Made by a program: the position numbers and the translations under genes
Shown here: piece by piece, positions 43,225 through 52,001 of the stretch
Position numbering within the stretch: position 1 is the stretch's first letter
Layout of the letters: each line of letters starts with the position of its first letter
Notes under the pieces: generated by a model
Databases searched by the model: none
The model's input: the letters and a program-made list of their open reading frames with translations, nothing else
Told to the model about the DNA's origin: nothing
From: VAZQ01 sp963721005
Lineage (GTDB): Bacteria > Pseudomonadota > Alphaproteobacteria > Rhizobiales > Xanthobacteraceae
Assembly (NCBI GenBank): GCA_963721005.1
Contig: CAVRHR010000003.1
Coordinates: 1 to 64,000, forward strand
Length of the DNA stretch: 64,000 nucleotides
Direction: 5' to 3'

Positions 43225-43473
43225 TCAGTAAATGTGACAGTCGCTCACAACGCGCCAAGTCCCATCCCGCCATCGGACAAAGCCATATGATCTGGCGATG
43301 GCCGGATTGCCGAAAATTCCAGGGTGATAAACCGGGTTGACCCCGTCGAGGCTGCACGCCTTCACAAATCCGCCGCGGGGCCACCTCTCTGATCCGCCGA
43401 GAGATTCGGACACCGCGCTGAATACGATCAGGACAACCGCGAGCGACGAAACGCAAGCTTGGATCCCGGTCAT
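43225..43473 (-). CDS. Small secreted or membrane-anchored hypothetical protein
   Basis: The protein has 82 residues from the ATG at 43473. An in-frame ATG at 43485 is an alternative. The N-terminal MTGIQACVSSLAVVLIVFSA is hydrophobic, so it is a signal peptide or anchor. The remainder contains ACSLDGVNPVYHPGIFGNPA, ARSYGFVRWRDGTWRVV and a final CHIY. No family is recognised. The FNR/FixK site is centred 64 bases upstream of the start. It is followed 62 bases later by the secreted gene at 43162. Confidence 0.6.
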   Translation of the reverse strand: MTGIQACVSSLAVVLIVFSAVSESLGGSERWPRGGFVKACSLDGVNPVYHPGIFGNPAIARSYGFVRWRDGTWRVVSDCHIY

Positions 43474-43530
43474 GGAAGCCTCCATTTTGCTTCGCCGACG
43501 TGCACTGTGCCCAGATGAACGGGTGGCGAT

Positions 43531-43544
43531 TTGACTTTTGTCAA
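43531..43544. promoter_or_regulatory. FNR/FixK-type operator
   Basis: TTGAC-TTTT-GTCAA is a perfect palindrome match upstream of the minus-strand gene at 43473. From here to 43871 I see no supported gene. Confidence 0.85.
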
Positions 43545-43871
43545 AACCGGCCACGGCGATAGATTTTTCAATCGCGCGTGAATGAACCGATGGTGTCATC
43601 GCCCAGAGCGTTCAGTGATCCACGATCGCGACGGAAATCCAGACGTTCTCTACTGACGGCGGCCACCAGGTTCTCCACGGGCGAACGCGCTGAATGAAAA
43701 GCGCTTTGGCGGAAGCCGTCGATCACCCCGCGCCTGATCGCGCCTGTTTGGGCTGCCCGACAGCTCTGCACAAGTCCATTCGCTCAGTCCTGCTCCTTCC
43801 TCCATGCAGGCGCGCAGCCCAACCAAGGCAGTACCGCGGGCGCCGAAGCGCTTGCGAGCGTCAATCCTTTC

Positions 43872-43885
43872 TTGACCTATGTCAA
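43872..43885. promoter_or_regulatory. FNR/FixK-type operator
   Basis: TTGAC-CTAT-GTCAA is a perfect palindrome match, with its centre 72 bases before the DUF3300 gene at 43951. Confidence 0.88.
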
Positions 43886-43950
43886 GAAATTCCATGTCCA
43901 CTGTGCTGAAAAATACCTGGGTGCGAAGCGGCAAAAGGGAGACGAACCCC

Positions 43951-45628
43951 ATGGCAATGCAAGCGTGGATACTTCAGGGAATTCGCCGCGTAGCGGGCGT
44001 CGGGTTTCTCATCCTTGCGATCTCGAGCATCGGCAGCATCGGCCCGGCATACGCTCAGAATACCCCGACCACCACACAGCTCACGCGGCCGCAACTCGAG
44101 CAGCTGGTTGCTCCGATCGCGCTCCATCCCGATGCCCTCCTGTCGCAGATTCTCATGGCCTCGACTTATCCGCTCGAGGTCGTCGCGGCGGCGCGCTGGT
44201 CGAAGGCCAATCCGAACGTGACCGGCGATGCGCTCCAGAGTGCGATGCAGCAGCAACCCTGGGATCCGAGCGTGAAGGCGCTGACCGCGCTGCCACAGAC
44301 GTTGCAGATGATGAGCGACAAGCTTGAATGGACTCAACAGCTCGGCGATGCTTTTTTGGCGCAGCAGAGTGATGTGCTCAATGCCGTTCAGCAGCTTCGG
44401 GCGCGCGCTGACGCCAACGGCCAGCTCAAGTCGACCCCGGAGCAAAAGGTGACGACGACGACGCGTCCGACAGCGCAACAATCATCGACCGCGCGTGTCG
44501 TAGAGGCCGCTCCAGCCAACATATATGCGATCGAACTCGACAAATCCCGATGAGTACTACGTTCCGAGCTATGATCCCGGTGCGGTGTACGGCACGTGGC
44601 CATACACTGACCATCCGCCCTACTCCTGGTACCCGTCCGGCAATGTGTTCTCGTTCGCCACCGGCGTCCTCGTGGGTTCGGCGATCTGGGGAAACATCAA
44701 TTGGCGTAACAACTTTGTCCAGATCAACCCGCTGCGCTACAACAACTTCAATCGCACCAATATTGCCAATATCGGCAACGGAAACTGGGTCCATAATCCA
44801 GCCCACCGGGGCGCGGTGCCGTATCGCGACGCGGGCGTTGCGCAGCAATTCGGCCAGCAGGGCCAGTCGGCGGCGCGCGAAGCTTTTCGCGGCAAAGCCA
44901 ACACGGGCCTGGGCGAGCTTGGGAAGCTGGGTGCGGCCGGCGCGGCTGGCGTCGCGGCCGGAAGGCTTGGGCAGACGGGGGCGGCCGGAAAGGCCGGCGC
45001 GGCCAGGACGGCGGCCGCCGACAAAGCCGGCGCGAACAGGAACGGCGGCGGCGCAGGCAAAACGGCCGCGAACAGGAAGGGCGGCGACGCCGGCAAGACG
45101 GCCGCGAACAGGAAGGGCGCCGGCGCAGGCAAGACAGCCGCGAACCGGAAGGCAGGCGGCGGCACCAAGCAGGCCCGCTCCACCCAAGGTGCTCCTAGGC
45201 ATACGCAGGCTGCGAGATCCAATGTGAACCGAAGCGCGGGCGCCAGACCGGGGGGCGGAAGGACCGTCGGAATGGGTGGAGGCGGAGCACGTTCCATGGG
45301 CGCCGCCCGTGGCGGCGGCGGCGCTCGCGGCGGTGGCGGGCGCGGCGGCGGCCGGCGCTCCGATATCAGGCTCAAGCACGACATCGTCCTGCTGGGCCGC
45401 CTCGACAACGGCATCGGCTTCTACCGCTTCGCCTACAACGGCAGCCACAAGGCGTATGTTGGCGTAATGGCGCAAGAGGTTCAGGCCGTCATGCCGGAGG
45501 CGGTCGCCCGCGGCCGGGACGGCTATCTCGAGGTCTATTACGACAAGCTCGGCTTGACCTTCCAGACCTACGACCACTGGATCGCAACCGGCGCGCATGT
45601 CCCGGCGCCCGGCGGCACCGAACGCTGA
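43951..45628 (+). CDS. DUF3300 protein with C-terminal S74-type chaperone domain (one frameshift)
   Basis: The gene encodes about 558 residues. A signal peptide (MAMQAWILQGIRRVAGVGF, cleavage near AYA/QNTP) is followed by the DUF3300 domain (LEQLVAPIALHPDALLSQIL and STYPLEVVAAARWSKAN). A low-complexity middle rich in Ala, Gly, Lys and Arg follows. The last 80 residues (SDIRLKHDIVLLGRLDNGIG, GVMAQEVQAVMPEAV) match the Peptidase_S74 intramolecular chaperone, whose Ser/Lys pair cleaves the chain autocatalytically. An extra base in GAACTC at 44533-44538 breaks the frame, and removing one A gives AIDSTNPDEYYVPSYDP and GACTC. Start 43951 has GGGAGACG upstream. The FNR/FixK site lies 72 bases before it. 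Confidence 0.82.
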
Positions 45629-45688
45629 CGGCCTCGGGAGGCGGGCGACAAACCCGGTCGCTCGCCTTCCGCCAACAGAGGAAGGGAT

Positions 45689-46888
45689 ATGGCTGCGAGC
45701 GGAAAGAAGCGCCTCAGCGTGCCGGCAATCATCGTCCTCGGCAGCCTGTGCGTCGGGGCGCAGTTTAAGGTAATCGTGACGCGCCGCCCCAAATATGCCT
45801 GCCAAGCCTGCGCCGGCGAAGTGGTGCAAGCGCCGGCGCCGGAGCGGCTGATCGAGAGCGGCATTCCCACCGAGGCATTGGTCGCGCATGTACTGGTCGC
45901 CAAATATGCCGACCACACGCCGCTCTATCGCCAGGCGCAAATCTATGCGCGCCAAGGCGTCACGCTCGACCGTTCCACCTTGGCCGATTGGGTGGGCCGT
46001 GCCGCTTTCGCGCTGCGCCCGGTGCACGCGCGGCTCCTGGAGCAACTGAAGCAGTCGACCAAGCTGTTCGCCGACGAGACGACGGCACCGGTACTCGATC
46101 CCGGACGCGGGCGCGTCAAGAAGGGCCAGTTGTGGGCCTATGCGCGCGACGAGCGGCCCTGGGCCGGCCGCGCTCCGCCAGGTGTTGCCTATGTCTATGC
46201 CCCAGACCGCAAACATGCGCGGCCGGCCGAGCATCTCGCAGGCTTCAGCGGCATCCTGCAGGTCGACGGCTATGGCGCCTACGAGGACCTTGCCGAATGC
46301 GGCGACGTCGCGCTGGCTTTCTGCTGGAGCCATGTGCGGCGGCAATTCTACGATATCCAGGTGAAGACGCCGGCGCCGATTGCCACCGAGGCCCTTGTCC
46401 GCATCGCCGCGTTCTATGCCATCGAAGCCGACATTCGTGGTCGTTCCGTCGATGAACGCCGCCAAGCGCGGCAGCGGCGCACAAAACCTCTCGTCGACGA
46501 CTTGCATCTCTGGCTCGAAGCCCGGCTTGCCGCCGTCTCGGGCAAGTCGACCATCGCCGGCGCCATCCGTTACGCCTTCTCGCGCTGGGGCGGTCTGGTT
46601 CAATTCCTCGACGACGGCCGCATCGAGATCAACTCCAATGTGGTCGAGCGCGCCATCCGCCCGATTGCACTCGGGCGAAAAAACCATCTCTTCGCCGGCT
46701 CCGACGGCGGCGGCGAGCACTGGGCGGTCATTGCCTCGCTCATCGAAACTTGCAAGATGAACGCCGTCGATCCGCAAGCCTATCTGCGCGATGTGCTGGC
46801 CAAAATCGTCTCCCGCCACCCCATGAGCCGCATCGACGAGTTGCTGCCGTTCGCCTACGTGCCTCCGGCCGAGAGCGTGGCGGCCTGA
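45689..46888 (+). CDS. IS66 transposase (TnpC) C-terminal part, fused to a signal-peptide start
   Basis: From about residue 25 the 399-residue frame is the catalytic part of IS66 TnpC. Segments seen are QFKVIVTRRPKYACQAC, YADHTPLYRQAQIYARQG, STKLFADETTAPVLDPGRG, FCWSHVRRQFYDI and NVVERAIRPIALGRKNHLFAG. The normal N-terminal 100 or more residues are missing. The first 23 residues, MAASGKKRLSVPAIIVLGSL and CVG, instead look like a signal peptide with its own ribosome binding site (GAGGAAGGGAT). In rhizobia a DUF2950 gene commonly follows the DUF3300 gene, so I infer that this start belonged to DUF2950 and that an IS66 insertion and deletion replaced the rest. The accessory tnpA/tnpB genes are absent. 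It is probably non-functional as a transposase. Confidence 0.85.
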   Translation: MAASGKKRLSVPAIIVLGSLCVGAQFKVIVTRRPKYACQACAGEVVQAPAPERLIESGIPTEALVAHVLVAKYADHTPLYRQAQIYARQGVTLDRSTLADWVGRAAFALRPVHARLLEQLKQSTKLFADETTAPVLDPGRGRVKKGQLWAYARDERPWAGRAPPGVAYVYAPDRKHARPAEHLAGFSGILQVDGYGAYEDLAECGDVALAFCWSHVRRQFYDIQVKTPAPIATEALVRIAAFYAIEADIRGRSVDERRQARQRRTKPLVDDLHLWLEARLAAVSGKSTIAGAIRYAFSRWGGLVQFLDDGRIEINSNVVERAIRPIALGRKNHLFAGSDGGGEHWAVIASLIETCKMNAVDPQAYLRDVLAKIVSRHPMSRIDELLPFAYVPPAESVAA

Positions 46889-46999
46889 CAACACCGCTTA
46901 CGATGTTCTGGCTGAAGCCGATCGAGCTGCTCGATTTCGGGGGCCACCAATAGTCGTAATAGACCAGCCAATCGAGCAGCGCGGCGCGCAAATCCATGC

Positions 47000-47519
47000 T
47001 CAATCCGATCTGCGAATCATATATCGCGCGGTTTTGCCATATGATTTGAGCTTATCAGTCAGAGAACCGTCATTACTCGTCTCAAACCCGAGACGCGTCC
47101 AAAATCGCCGGGTATCATAGACCGAAACCAGCGCAAGGCATGGAATGCCACGCTCTCGCGCAAGCTTCGCCGTGAGCCGGACCAGAATACCTGCAGCGCC
47201 GTGGCCTCGCGCATGCGGCAGCACGGCCACGTCATGGATCAGCAGGCACTCCGGGGATGGAGGGATGCTCCCCAGGAGCTGATTGAGCGGCGGAATGCTG
47301 TTGAGGCGCCATGGATGGGAGAGGCCATAGCCGGCCACCCGTTGGTTTCGCACCAGCGCAAAGCAGCCTTCCGGAAAGAGCTTTAACCGTTCGGCAAACA
47401 CCTCGGGTCGCTCATGCAGATCGGGGTGAATTTGACCCCCTATCTCTTGAATATCGACCAGATCGCTTGCCGCGGCCCGGCGCCAAGTGCCCGCTCCTTC
47501 GTTTCTGATTAGAATCCAT
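47000..47519 (-). CDS. GNAT family N-acetyltransferase (one frameshift near the start)
   Basis: The gene encodes about 173 residues. VLPHARGHGAAGILVRLTAK contains the acetyl-CoA loop (Q/RxxGxG/A type), and FWTRLGFETS is the usual GNAT C-terminal motif. The N-terminal part in the same frame, TWRRAAASDLVDIQEIGGQI then HPDLHERPEVF, is typical of a subgroup that continues FAERLKLFPEGCFALVRNQ. The only good start (ATG at 47519) is one frame off, and a single-base change within GAATC (47512-47516) joins them. The short form from GTG 47401 would lack conserved sequence. It acetylates an unknown substrate. It lies between the IS66 remnant and the SDRYG gene. Confidence 0.8.
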
Positions 47520-47563
47520 TGCTTGCTTCACCCGATCGCCCTCAACCAAGAACATCTCCGAAT

Positions 47564-47577
47564 TTGACATAGATCAA
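47564..47577. promoter_or_regulatory. FNR/FixK-type operator
   Basis: TTGAC-ATAG-ATCAA matches the consensus, with its centre 69 bases before the start of the SDRYG-repeat gene at 47640. The site is identical to that of the phasin gene at 35517. Confidence 0.87.
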
Positions 47578-47639
47578 TATCTTTTTGTCGAGGTCTGCCA
47601 GATTGGATACGATCGTGTGATCTCGAAATGGAGCGCCCC

Positions 47640-48581
47640 ATGAGACCGTATGGCCATCTAATTGTTGTTGCTGCCGCCATCGTATGCATTTCGAGCCTTT
47701 CGAGATCATCCGTGGCCCAAACGCATGACCCGTTGGCCATCGCCGACAATGATAGCGTCTATATTGATGCAAAATCATTCACAATCGTACCCGGAAAGAA
47801 AAAGGGTGATACCTCTGCCCTGATCGAAAAACTGCAGGCTCGAAAACTGGGTCCGGGCGCGATTGTGTTCCGTTCCGGCGACGAGCTTTACATCGCGGAC
47901 GCCACGCCTGTCATTCAGGCCCGGCTCAGTGACCGCTATGGCAGCGATCGGTACGGCAGTGACCGCTACGGCAGTGACCGCTACGGCAGTGACCGCTACG
48001 GCAGCGACCGCTACGGCAGCGACCGCTACGGCAGCGACCGCTACGGCAGCGACCGCTACGGTAGTGATCGGTACGGCAGCGACCGCTACGGCAGCGATCG
48101 AGATACCAGCGTAAGTGCCGCGCAGGCCGAGCGAGATTGGCAAGAATATCAGCGCCAGACCCGCAGCGGCAGCGACCGCTACGGGAGCGATCGGTATGGC
48201 AGTGACCGCTACGGCAGCGATCGGTACGGCAGCGATCGGTACGGGAGCGATCGGTACGGCAGCGATCGAGATACCAGCGTAAGTGCCGCGCAGGCCGAGC
48301 GAGATTGGCAAGATTATCAGCGCCAGACCCGTCGCAACGGCAGCGACCGCTACGGTAGTGATCGGTATGGCAGTGACCGCTACGGCAGTGACCGCTACTG
48401 CAGCGATCGGTACGGCAGTGACCGCTACGGCAGCGATCGGTATGGCAGTGACCGCTACGGCACCGACAGCTACGCCAGCGACCCAAATCAGCAGCGCGCC
48501 TACATCAATGATCCTGAATACGCCCAGTACAAGCTGAAAAAGCTTTTCGAGGACAACTGGACGTCAAGCGATTCGAAGTAA
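47640..48581 (+). CDS. Secreted SDRYG pentapeptide-repeat protein
   Basis: The protein has 313 residues. A signal peptide (cleavage near SVA/QTHD) is followed by a domain of about 70 residues, DNDSVYIDAKSFTIVPGKKK to FRSGDELYIADA. The related domain begins the next gene's product. Then come three blocks of tandem SDRYG (11, 6 and 8 units, one unit ending YC). They are separated by two nearly identical spacers (RDTSVSAAQAERDWQ/YQRQTR). A short C-terminal tail (AQYKLKKLFEDNW) closes it. Start 47640 is chosen because GGAG lies at a good distance before it. An ATG at 47628 is possible. The repeat is highly polar and aromatic and may bind polymers or metal ions or form a fibre. None of this is proven. 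Confidence 0.82.
   Translation: MRPYGHLIVVAAAIVCISSLSRSSVAQTHDPLAIADNDSVYIDAKSFTIVPGKKKGDTSALIEKLQARKLGPGAIVFRSGDELYIADATPVIQARLSDRYGSDRYGSDRYGSDRYGSDRYGSDRYGSDRYGSDRYGSDRYGSDRYGSDRYGSDRDTSVSAAQAERDWQEYQRQTRSGSDRYGSDRYGSDRYGSDRYGSDRYGSDRYGSDRDTSVSAAQAERDWQDYQRQTRRNGSDRYGSDRYGSDRYGSDRYCSDRYGSDRYGSDRYGSDRYGTDSYASDPNQQRAYINDPEYAQYKLKKLFEDNWTSSDSK
47935..48476 (+). repeat. 15-bp tandem repeats encoding SDRYG, in higher-order blocks
   Basis: Units of the form GCAGCGACCGCTACG are repeated 11, 6 and 8 times in frame. The three blocks are separated by two copies of a spacer of about 75 bases. Codons alternate (GAC CGC TAC and GAT CGG TAC), so units differ at silent positions, yet the protein repeat is almost perfect. 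This points to selection on the peptide. Confidence 0.92.
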
Positions 48582-48733
48582 GGGCGTGCGTGTGCCTTAC
48601 GCACCACCAGCAGTCACCAGGCGAGAGCGAACCGGGGCTTCGTTCGCTCCCGCAAGAGGTGGGTACCGCTTTTCGGGTCCGACGCGACGGCATCCGTCCT
48701 GACCGTCGAACGAGCCAAAACAGGGAGGAAGCG

Positions 48734-49846
48734 ATGGATTCCGGAGGCGCGTTACGAGCATTCTTGGCAGCCATGGTTGGGCTGGCATCGGGCGTTTCGA
48801 CCTTGGCCGCGGCTCGAGCGCAGGACGCGCCGGGCATCATCGCCGACCACGACAGCATCTTCATCGACGGAAAGACCTTCAAGGTTACGTCCGGACGGGG
48901 AAAGGCCGACGCCCCGGTCCAGAGCAAGACACTCGGTGCTCGAGACCTTGGGCCGGGCGCCGTTATTTTTCGCTCGGGCGAAAAGCTTTACATCGTCGAT
49001 GCTCCGCTTCTTCTGCCGAATGGACGTCCCGGTGGTCAGGACGTGTATCTCAATGCCGACAAGGAACGATCCAATCGCATTCGTATCGCGTACGATCCGC
49101 CCAAGAATCCCGAGCATCAGATGCTCTTTGAGACGATAAAGGAGCGACGCGTTCTCGAGACCTCGCAGCAAATACTCAGCCCGTTTCGCCTGCCGGCCGA
49201 GCTGACCATAAAGACGATGGGATGCGACGGCATGGTGAACTCCTGGTATAATACCGACAATTCAATTCCGACGCTGCACATGTGTTACGAGCTTCTGCAG
49301 GACATATTGCAGAGCGCGCCGAAGGAAACCACCCAAGCCGAAATCACGCCGCGTGACGCGGTAGTCGGACAGTTTCTTTTTTGGACCTTGCACGAATTCG
49401 GGCATGCCGTATTCGAAATGTACCAGGTGCCGCTATTTGGCCGCGAGGAAGACGCGGCCGATCAATTTGCCGGATACATCATGCTGCAGTTCGGTGAGGA
49501 TCAGGCGCGCCGGCTGGTCGGAGGCGCCGCCCATACCGCCGCTGAATTCATGAAGAACTACAAGCAGAACCCCGCCGTGGAGAAGCGATTGGAGAAATAC
49601 TCCAGCGTCCATGGCTTGCCGGAACAACGTTTCTACAATTTTGTGTGCTTGGCCTATGGCGCCAACCCCAAAGTGTTCGCGGATGTGGTGGAGAATGGAT
49701 TTCTTCCGAAGAGGCGCGCCGGCAATTGTGAATATGAGTATCAGACGTTCGACCGCGCTTGGCACGCTGAAATAAGCCCTCACGTCGATCGACAATTGGC
49801 CCGAACGGTCCTGAATACGACCTGGCTTCGGCAACAGAACCCCTAA
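48734..49846 (+). CDS. DUF4344-type secreted metallopeptidase
   Basis: The protein has 370 residues with a signal peptide (cleavage near ARA/QDAP). The first mature domain (DHDSIFIDGKTFKVTSGRGK to GAVIFRSGEKLYIVDA) is homologous to that of the SDRYG protein. The rest contains FWTLHEFGHAVFEMYQVPLF, an HExxH-type zinc site (here HEFGH), then REEDAADQFAGYIMLQFGED, with Glu/Asp residues in position for the third ligand. DUF4344 proteins are putative metallopeptidases. The start has GGGAGGAAGCG upstream. It is 152 bases after the SDRYG gene and is probably co-expressed. The shared domain suggests the two products share a binding partner or a location. Confidence 0.85.
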   Translation: MDSGGALRAFLAAMVGLASGVSTLAAARAQDAPGIIADHDSIFIDGKTFKVTSGRGKADAPVQSKTLGARDLGPGAVIFRSGEKLYIVDAPLLLPNGRPGGQDVYLNADKERSNRIRIAYDPPKNPEHQMLFETIKERRVLETSQQILSPFRLPAELTIKTMGCDGMVNSWYNTDNSIPTLHMCYELLQDILQSAPKETTQAEITPRDAVVGQFLFWTLHEFGHAVFEMYQVPLFGREEDAADQFAGYIMLQFGEDQARRLVGGAAHTAAEFMKNYKQNPAVEKRLEKYSSVHGLPEQRFYNFVCLAYGANPKVFADVVENGFLPKRRAGNCEYEYQTFDRAWHAEISPHVDRQLARTVLNTTWLRQQNP

Positions 49847-50121
49847 CCGCCGCAAGGATAGAACCAGCGACCCCGGGCCTCGTCGGCGGGCGCCACCATT
49901 CACCCTCCGCCTCGGCCGCATCGTCGACACTGAGACGCACCTCCGAGCGGCACATATTTCGTATTACAAGAACCTGCTCGAACAGAAGCCAATCGTCACA
50001 TTCTGAACCATGGGCGCAAATCCCCTTTTGGCGCATCTCGGCACACGGTTGACCGCCGAGAGCGCCATGCAAGGGACACATAATCCCGAGGTTCGGCATC
50101 ATTGCGGCGCAAGCCGGCTTG
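49847..50121. other. Intergenic region, no gene seen
   Basis: This 275-base stretch lies between convergent ends of the metallopeptidase gene and the small coiled-coil gene. No conserved frame or clear terminator was found. Confidence 0.4.
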
Positions 50122-50337
50122 CTACTGAACCGGCTTGGAAAGCGACCGCAGATGGCCCTCGAGAGTGGTCAGAGCTTGAACCAATGCGCACAGGGTCCGT
50201 TCGGCGTCTTCCGTATCGTTGCCGGTGGCCCGGAGCATATCGATGACAGTCTTCTGCCGCTCAACGATGCTACGGGCTTCGGCAACACGACGTTGGGCCG
50301 AAGAGAGACGATCGTGGGTGCTTTTTGTCCCAGCCAT
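50122..50337 (-). CDS. Small coiled-coil hypothetical protein
   Basis: The protein has 71 residues, almost entirely helical with heptad-like spacing (HDRLSSAQRRVAEARSIVER, and ALVQALTTLEGHLRSLSKPV). No signal peptide or membrane helix is visible. The ATG lies 40 bases from the centre of the FNR/FixK site. If activated from -41.5, the transcript would begin at or near the start codon and be leaderless. No ribosome binding site is present, in agreement. A TTG six bases upstream is an alternative. No family is recognised. Confidence 0.6.
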   Translation of the reverse strand: MAGTKSTHDRLSSAQRRVAEARSIVERQKTVIDMLRATGNDTEDAERTLCALVQALTTLEGHLRSLSKPVQ

Positions 50338-50370
50338 AAGCAATTTTTGCCGCAGCGCCGCAAGGTATCA

Positions 50371-50384
50371 TTGACTTAAATCAA
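50371..50384. promoter_or_regulatory. FNR/FixK-type operator
   Basis: TTGAC-TTAA-ATCAA is a consensus match immediately upstream of the small coiled-coil gene on the minus strand. The gap from here to 50636 holds no gene. Confidence 0.85.
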
Positions 50385-50636
50385 GCCTACATCGAGCAAA
50401 ACGCTTTCTTGCGGCCTCCCCTCGTCGCCAGCCTGCCCGTCTTCGTTACCAATCTGCAAATGCTTTGGATAAGGTTCAACACTTCTCCTCTGTAACCGTC
50501 CAACTTTGTCGTCCTATACCAAAGTATAGCTACGTATCTCTACTCATCGTCCAACCCAACCTAAGTTTGCTTGAGCGGCCGTACTCCACCGCACTAGCCT
50601 CCAACAACAACGGCGAACCGCCGCAGGGAGGCGAAT

Positions 50637-51247
50637 GTGCAGGGGGCAACCGAATCGGCCGCAGCCATCGCAGCGCCCGCCTCCCAGATTTCCGACGGGG
50701 CGCTCGTTCAGCGCATTGCCGACCGAGACAAGGCCGCCCTCGAGTTGTTGTATTTGCGCCACAGTGAACGGATATATCGGTTCGCGGCGCGCCTCACCGG
50801 CTCGAAATCCGCAGCGGAAGAAACCGTGAACGACGTGTTTCTGGAAGTCTGGCGCCACGCAAAACAATTCAAGTGGGAGTCACAGGTTGCGACTTGGCTC
50901 CTGGGGATGGCCCGCTTCAAGGCCCTGCTGCGGTGTCAGCGCCGCCCGGAAGGGCCGCAGGACCGGAATGCTCGGCATCTGATCGACGATGCCTCGGGCG
51001 CCGCTGTCTTCTTGGATGGAGAGCGCCGCAGCCGCGACATGCTGAAGAAATGCATGACGACGCTGACGCGGATTCACCGGGAGCTGATCGGCCTAATCTT
51101 TTGCCAGGGAAACGGAGTCTCGCTGGCGTGGCTCAAACCACAGGGGTGCAGGGCGCGACCGCCAAGGCGCGCCGGCGTTACGCCAGAGCTCACATGGCCA
51201 ACCTGTTCGCCTCAGCACGCATCGATCGCCCGTGGACGGCGCTCTAG
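50637..51247 (+). CDS. ECF-type RNA polymerase sigma factor (one frameshift)
   Basis: The gene encodes about 203 residues. Region 2 is clear (LLYLRHSERIYRFAARLTGS and NDVFLEVWRHAKQFKWESQV). After a frame break near 51113-51122, adjacent to a GAGTC, region 4 resumes (AGVAQTTGVQGATAKARRRY, the helix-turn-helix). Start GTG 50637 has GGGAGGCGAAT before it. An ATG two bases earlier lies in another frame. No anti-sigma gene is adjacent, but the FixK-type gene follows 67 bases later. It would direct polymerase to a small set of promoters, possibly for stress. Confidence 0.8.
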
Positions 51248-51314
51248 CGTCTTCGTCGCCGCAAAATGGGCATCGCGATCACCGGATCAAAACCGGAACT
51301 GAAGGAGGAGGCCG

Positions 51315-52001
51315 ATGACGCAGCTAAGCACACAGGGCCGATCGCATCTTAGCGGATCGCTCCCCTTGCAGAGTCGCCCCCTGATGGGACCCAGTGAGCC
51401 CGGCGGGGCCATGGAATGCATTGGTGCCCCGATGCTGTTCAGGCGGCACGCAGAGATCTATGGGGAGAGTGAGCCGGCCGAATACCTCTACAAGGTCATG
51501 ACCGGAGTGGTGCGGACCTGCAAGGTCCTGGCCGACGGGCGCCGTCAGGTGGGCGGCTTCTACCTCCGGGGCGACACTTTCGGCCTCGAAACCGGCGCGG
51601 AGCACGCCTACTCGGCCGAGGCAATCACCGACTGCAGAGTACTGGTGGCCAAGCACAGCACCCTGATCGCCCGGGCGAAAACCGATCATGAAGTGGCGTT
51701 TCAGCTTTGGATGCTGACCGGCGGGGAGTTGCGGCGGCTGCAGGACCATGTGCTGCTGCTCATCAAGAATGCACCGGAGCGCGTCGCAGCCTTTCTGCTG
51801 GCCTTGGCCGAGCGCTCCTCCACCGGCAATTCGATCGAGCTGGCGATGTCGCGGCAGGACATTGCCGACCACTTGGGGCTCACGATCGAAACGGTTTCCC
51901 GCACCCTGAGCTATCTGGAGAGCCTGCGGGCGATCGAGCTCTTGTCCACGCGACGCGTTCTGTTGCGGAACCGCTGTGCCCTGGTTCGGCTGAGCGCATG
52001 A
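51315..52001 (+). CDS. Crp/Fnr family regulator, FixK-type
   Basis: The protein has 228 residues with an N-terminal beta-roll (AEYLYKVMTGVVRTCKVLAD and GGFYLRGDTFGLE) and a C-terminal winged helix (ELAMSRQDIADHLGLTIETV then SRTL). The recognition helix contains ExxSR, as in FNR and FixK, which reads the TTGA half-site. The N-terminus has a single Cys and lacks the Cys cluster that holds the FNR iron-sulfur centre, so it should not sense oxygen itself. This fits FixK, which is driven by a FixLJ-type system. Start 51315 has GGAGGAGG upstream. It is the best local candidate to bind the 14 operators of the window. Confidence 0.9.
   Translation: MTQLSTQGRSHLSGSLPLQSRPLMGPSEPGGAMECIGAPMLFRRHAEIYGESEPAEYLYKVMTGVVRTCKVLADGRRQVGGFYLRGDTFGLETGAEHAYSAEAITDCRVLVAKHSTLIARAKTDHEVAFQLWMLTGGELRRLQDHVLLLIKNAPERVAAFLLALAERSSTGNSIELAMSRQDIADHLGLTIETVSRTLSYLESLRAIELLSTRRVLLRNRCALVRLSA

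Noticed and set aside
44426..46894. An 822-residue minus-strand frame opposite DUF3300 and IS66
   Set aside because: It is antisense to two recognised genes and has no conserved motif.
47935..48476. CRISPR array
   Set aside because: The repeats are 15-bp units in frame encoding SDRYG within a secreted protein; there are no unique spacers.
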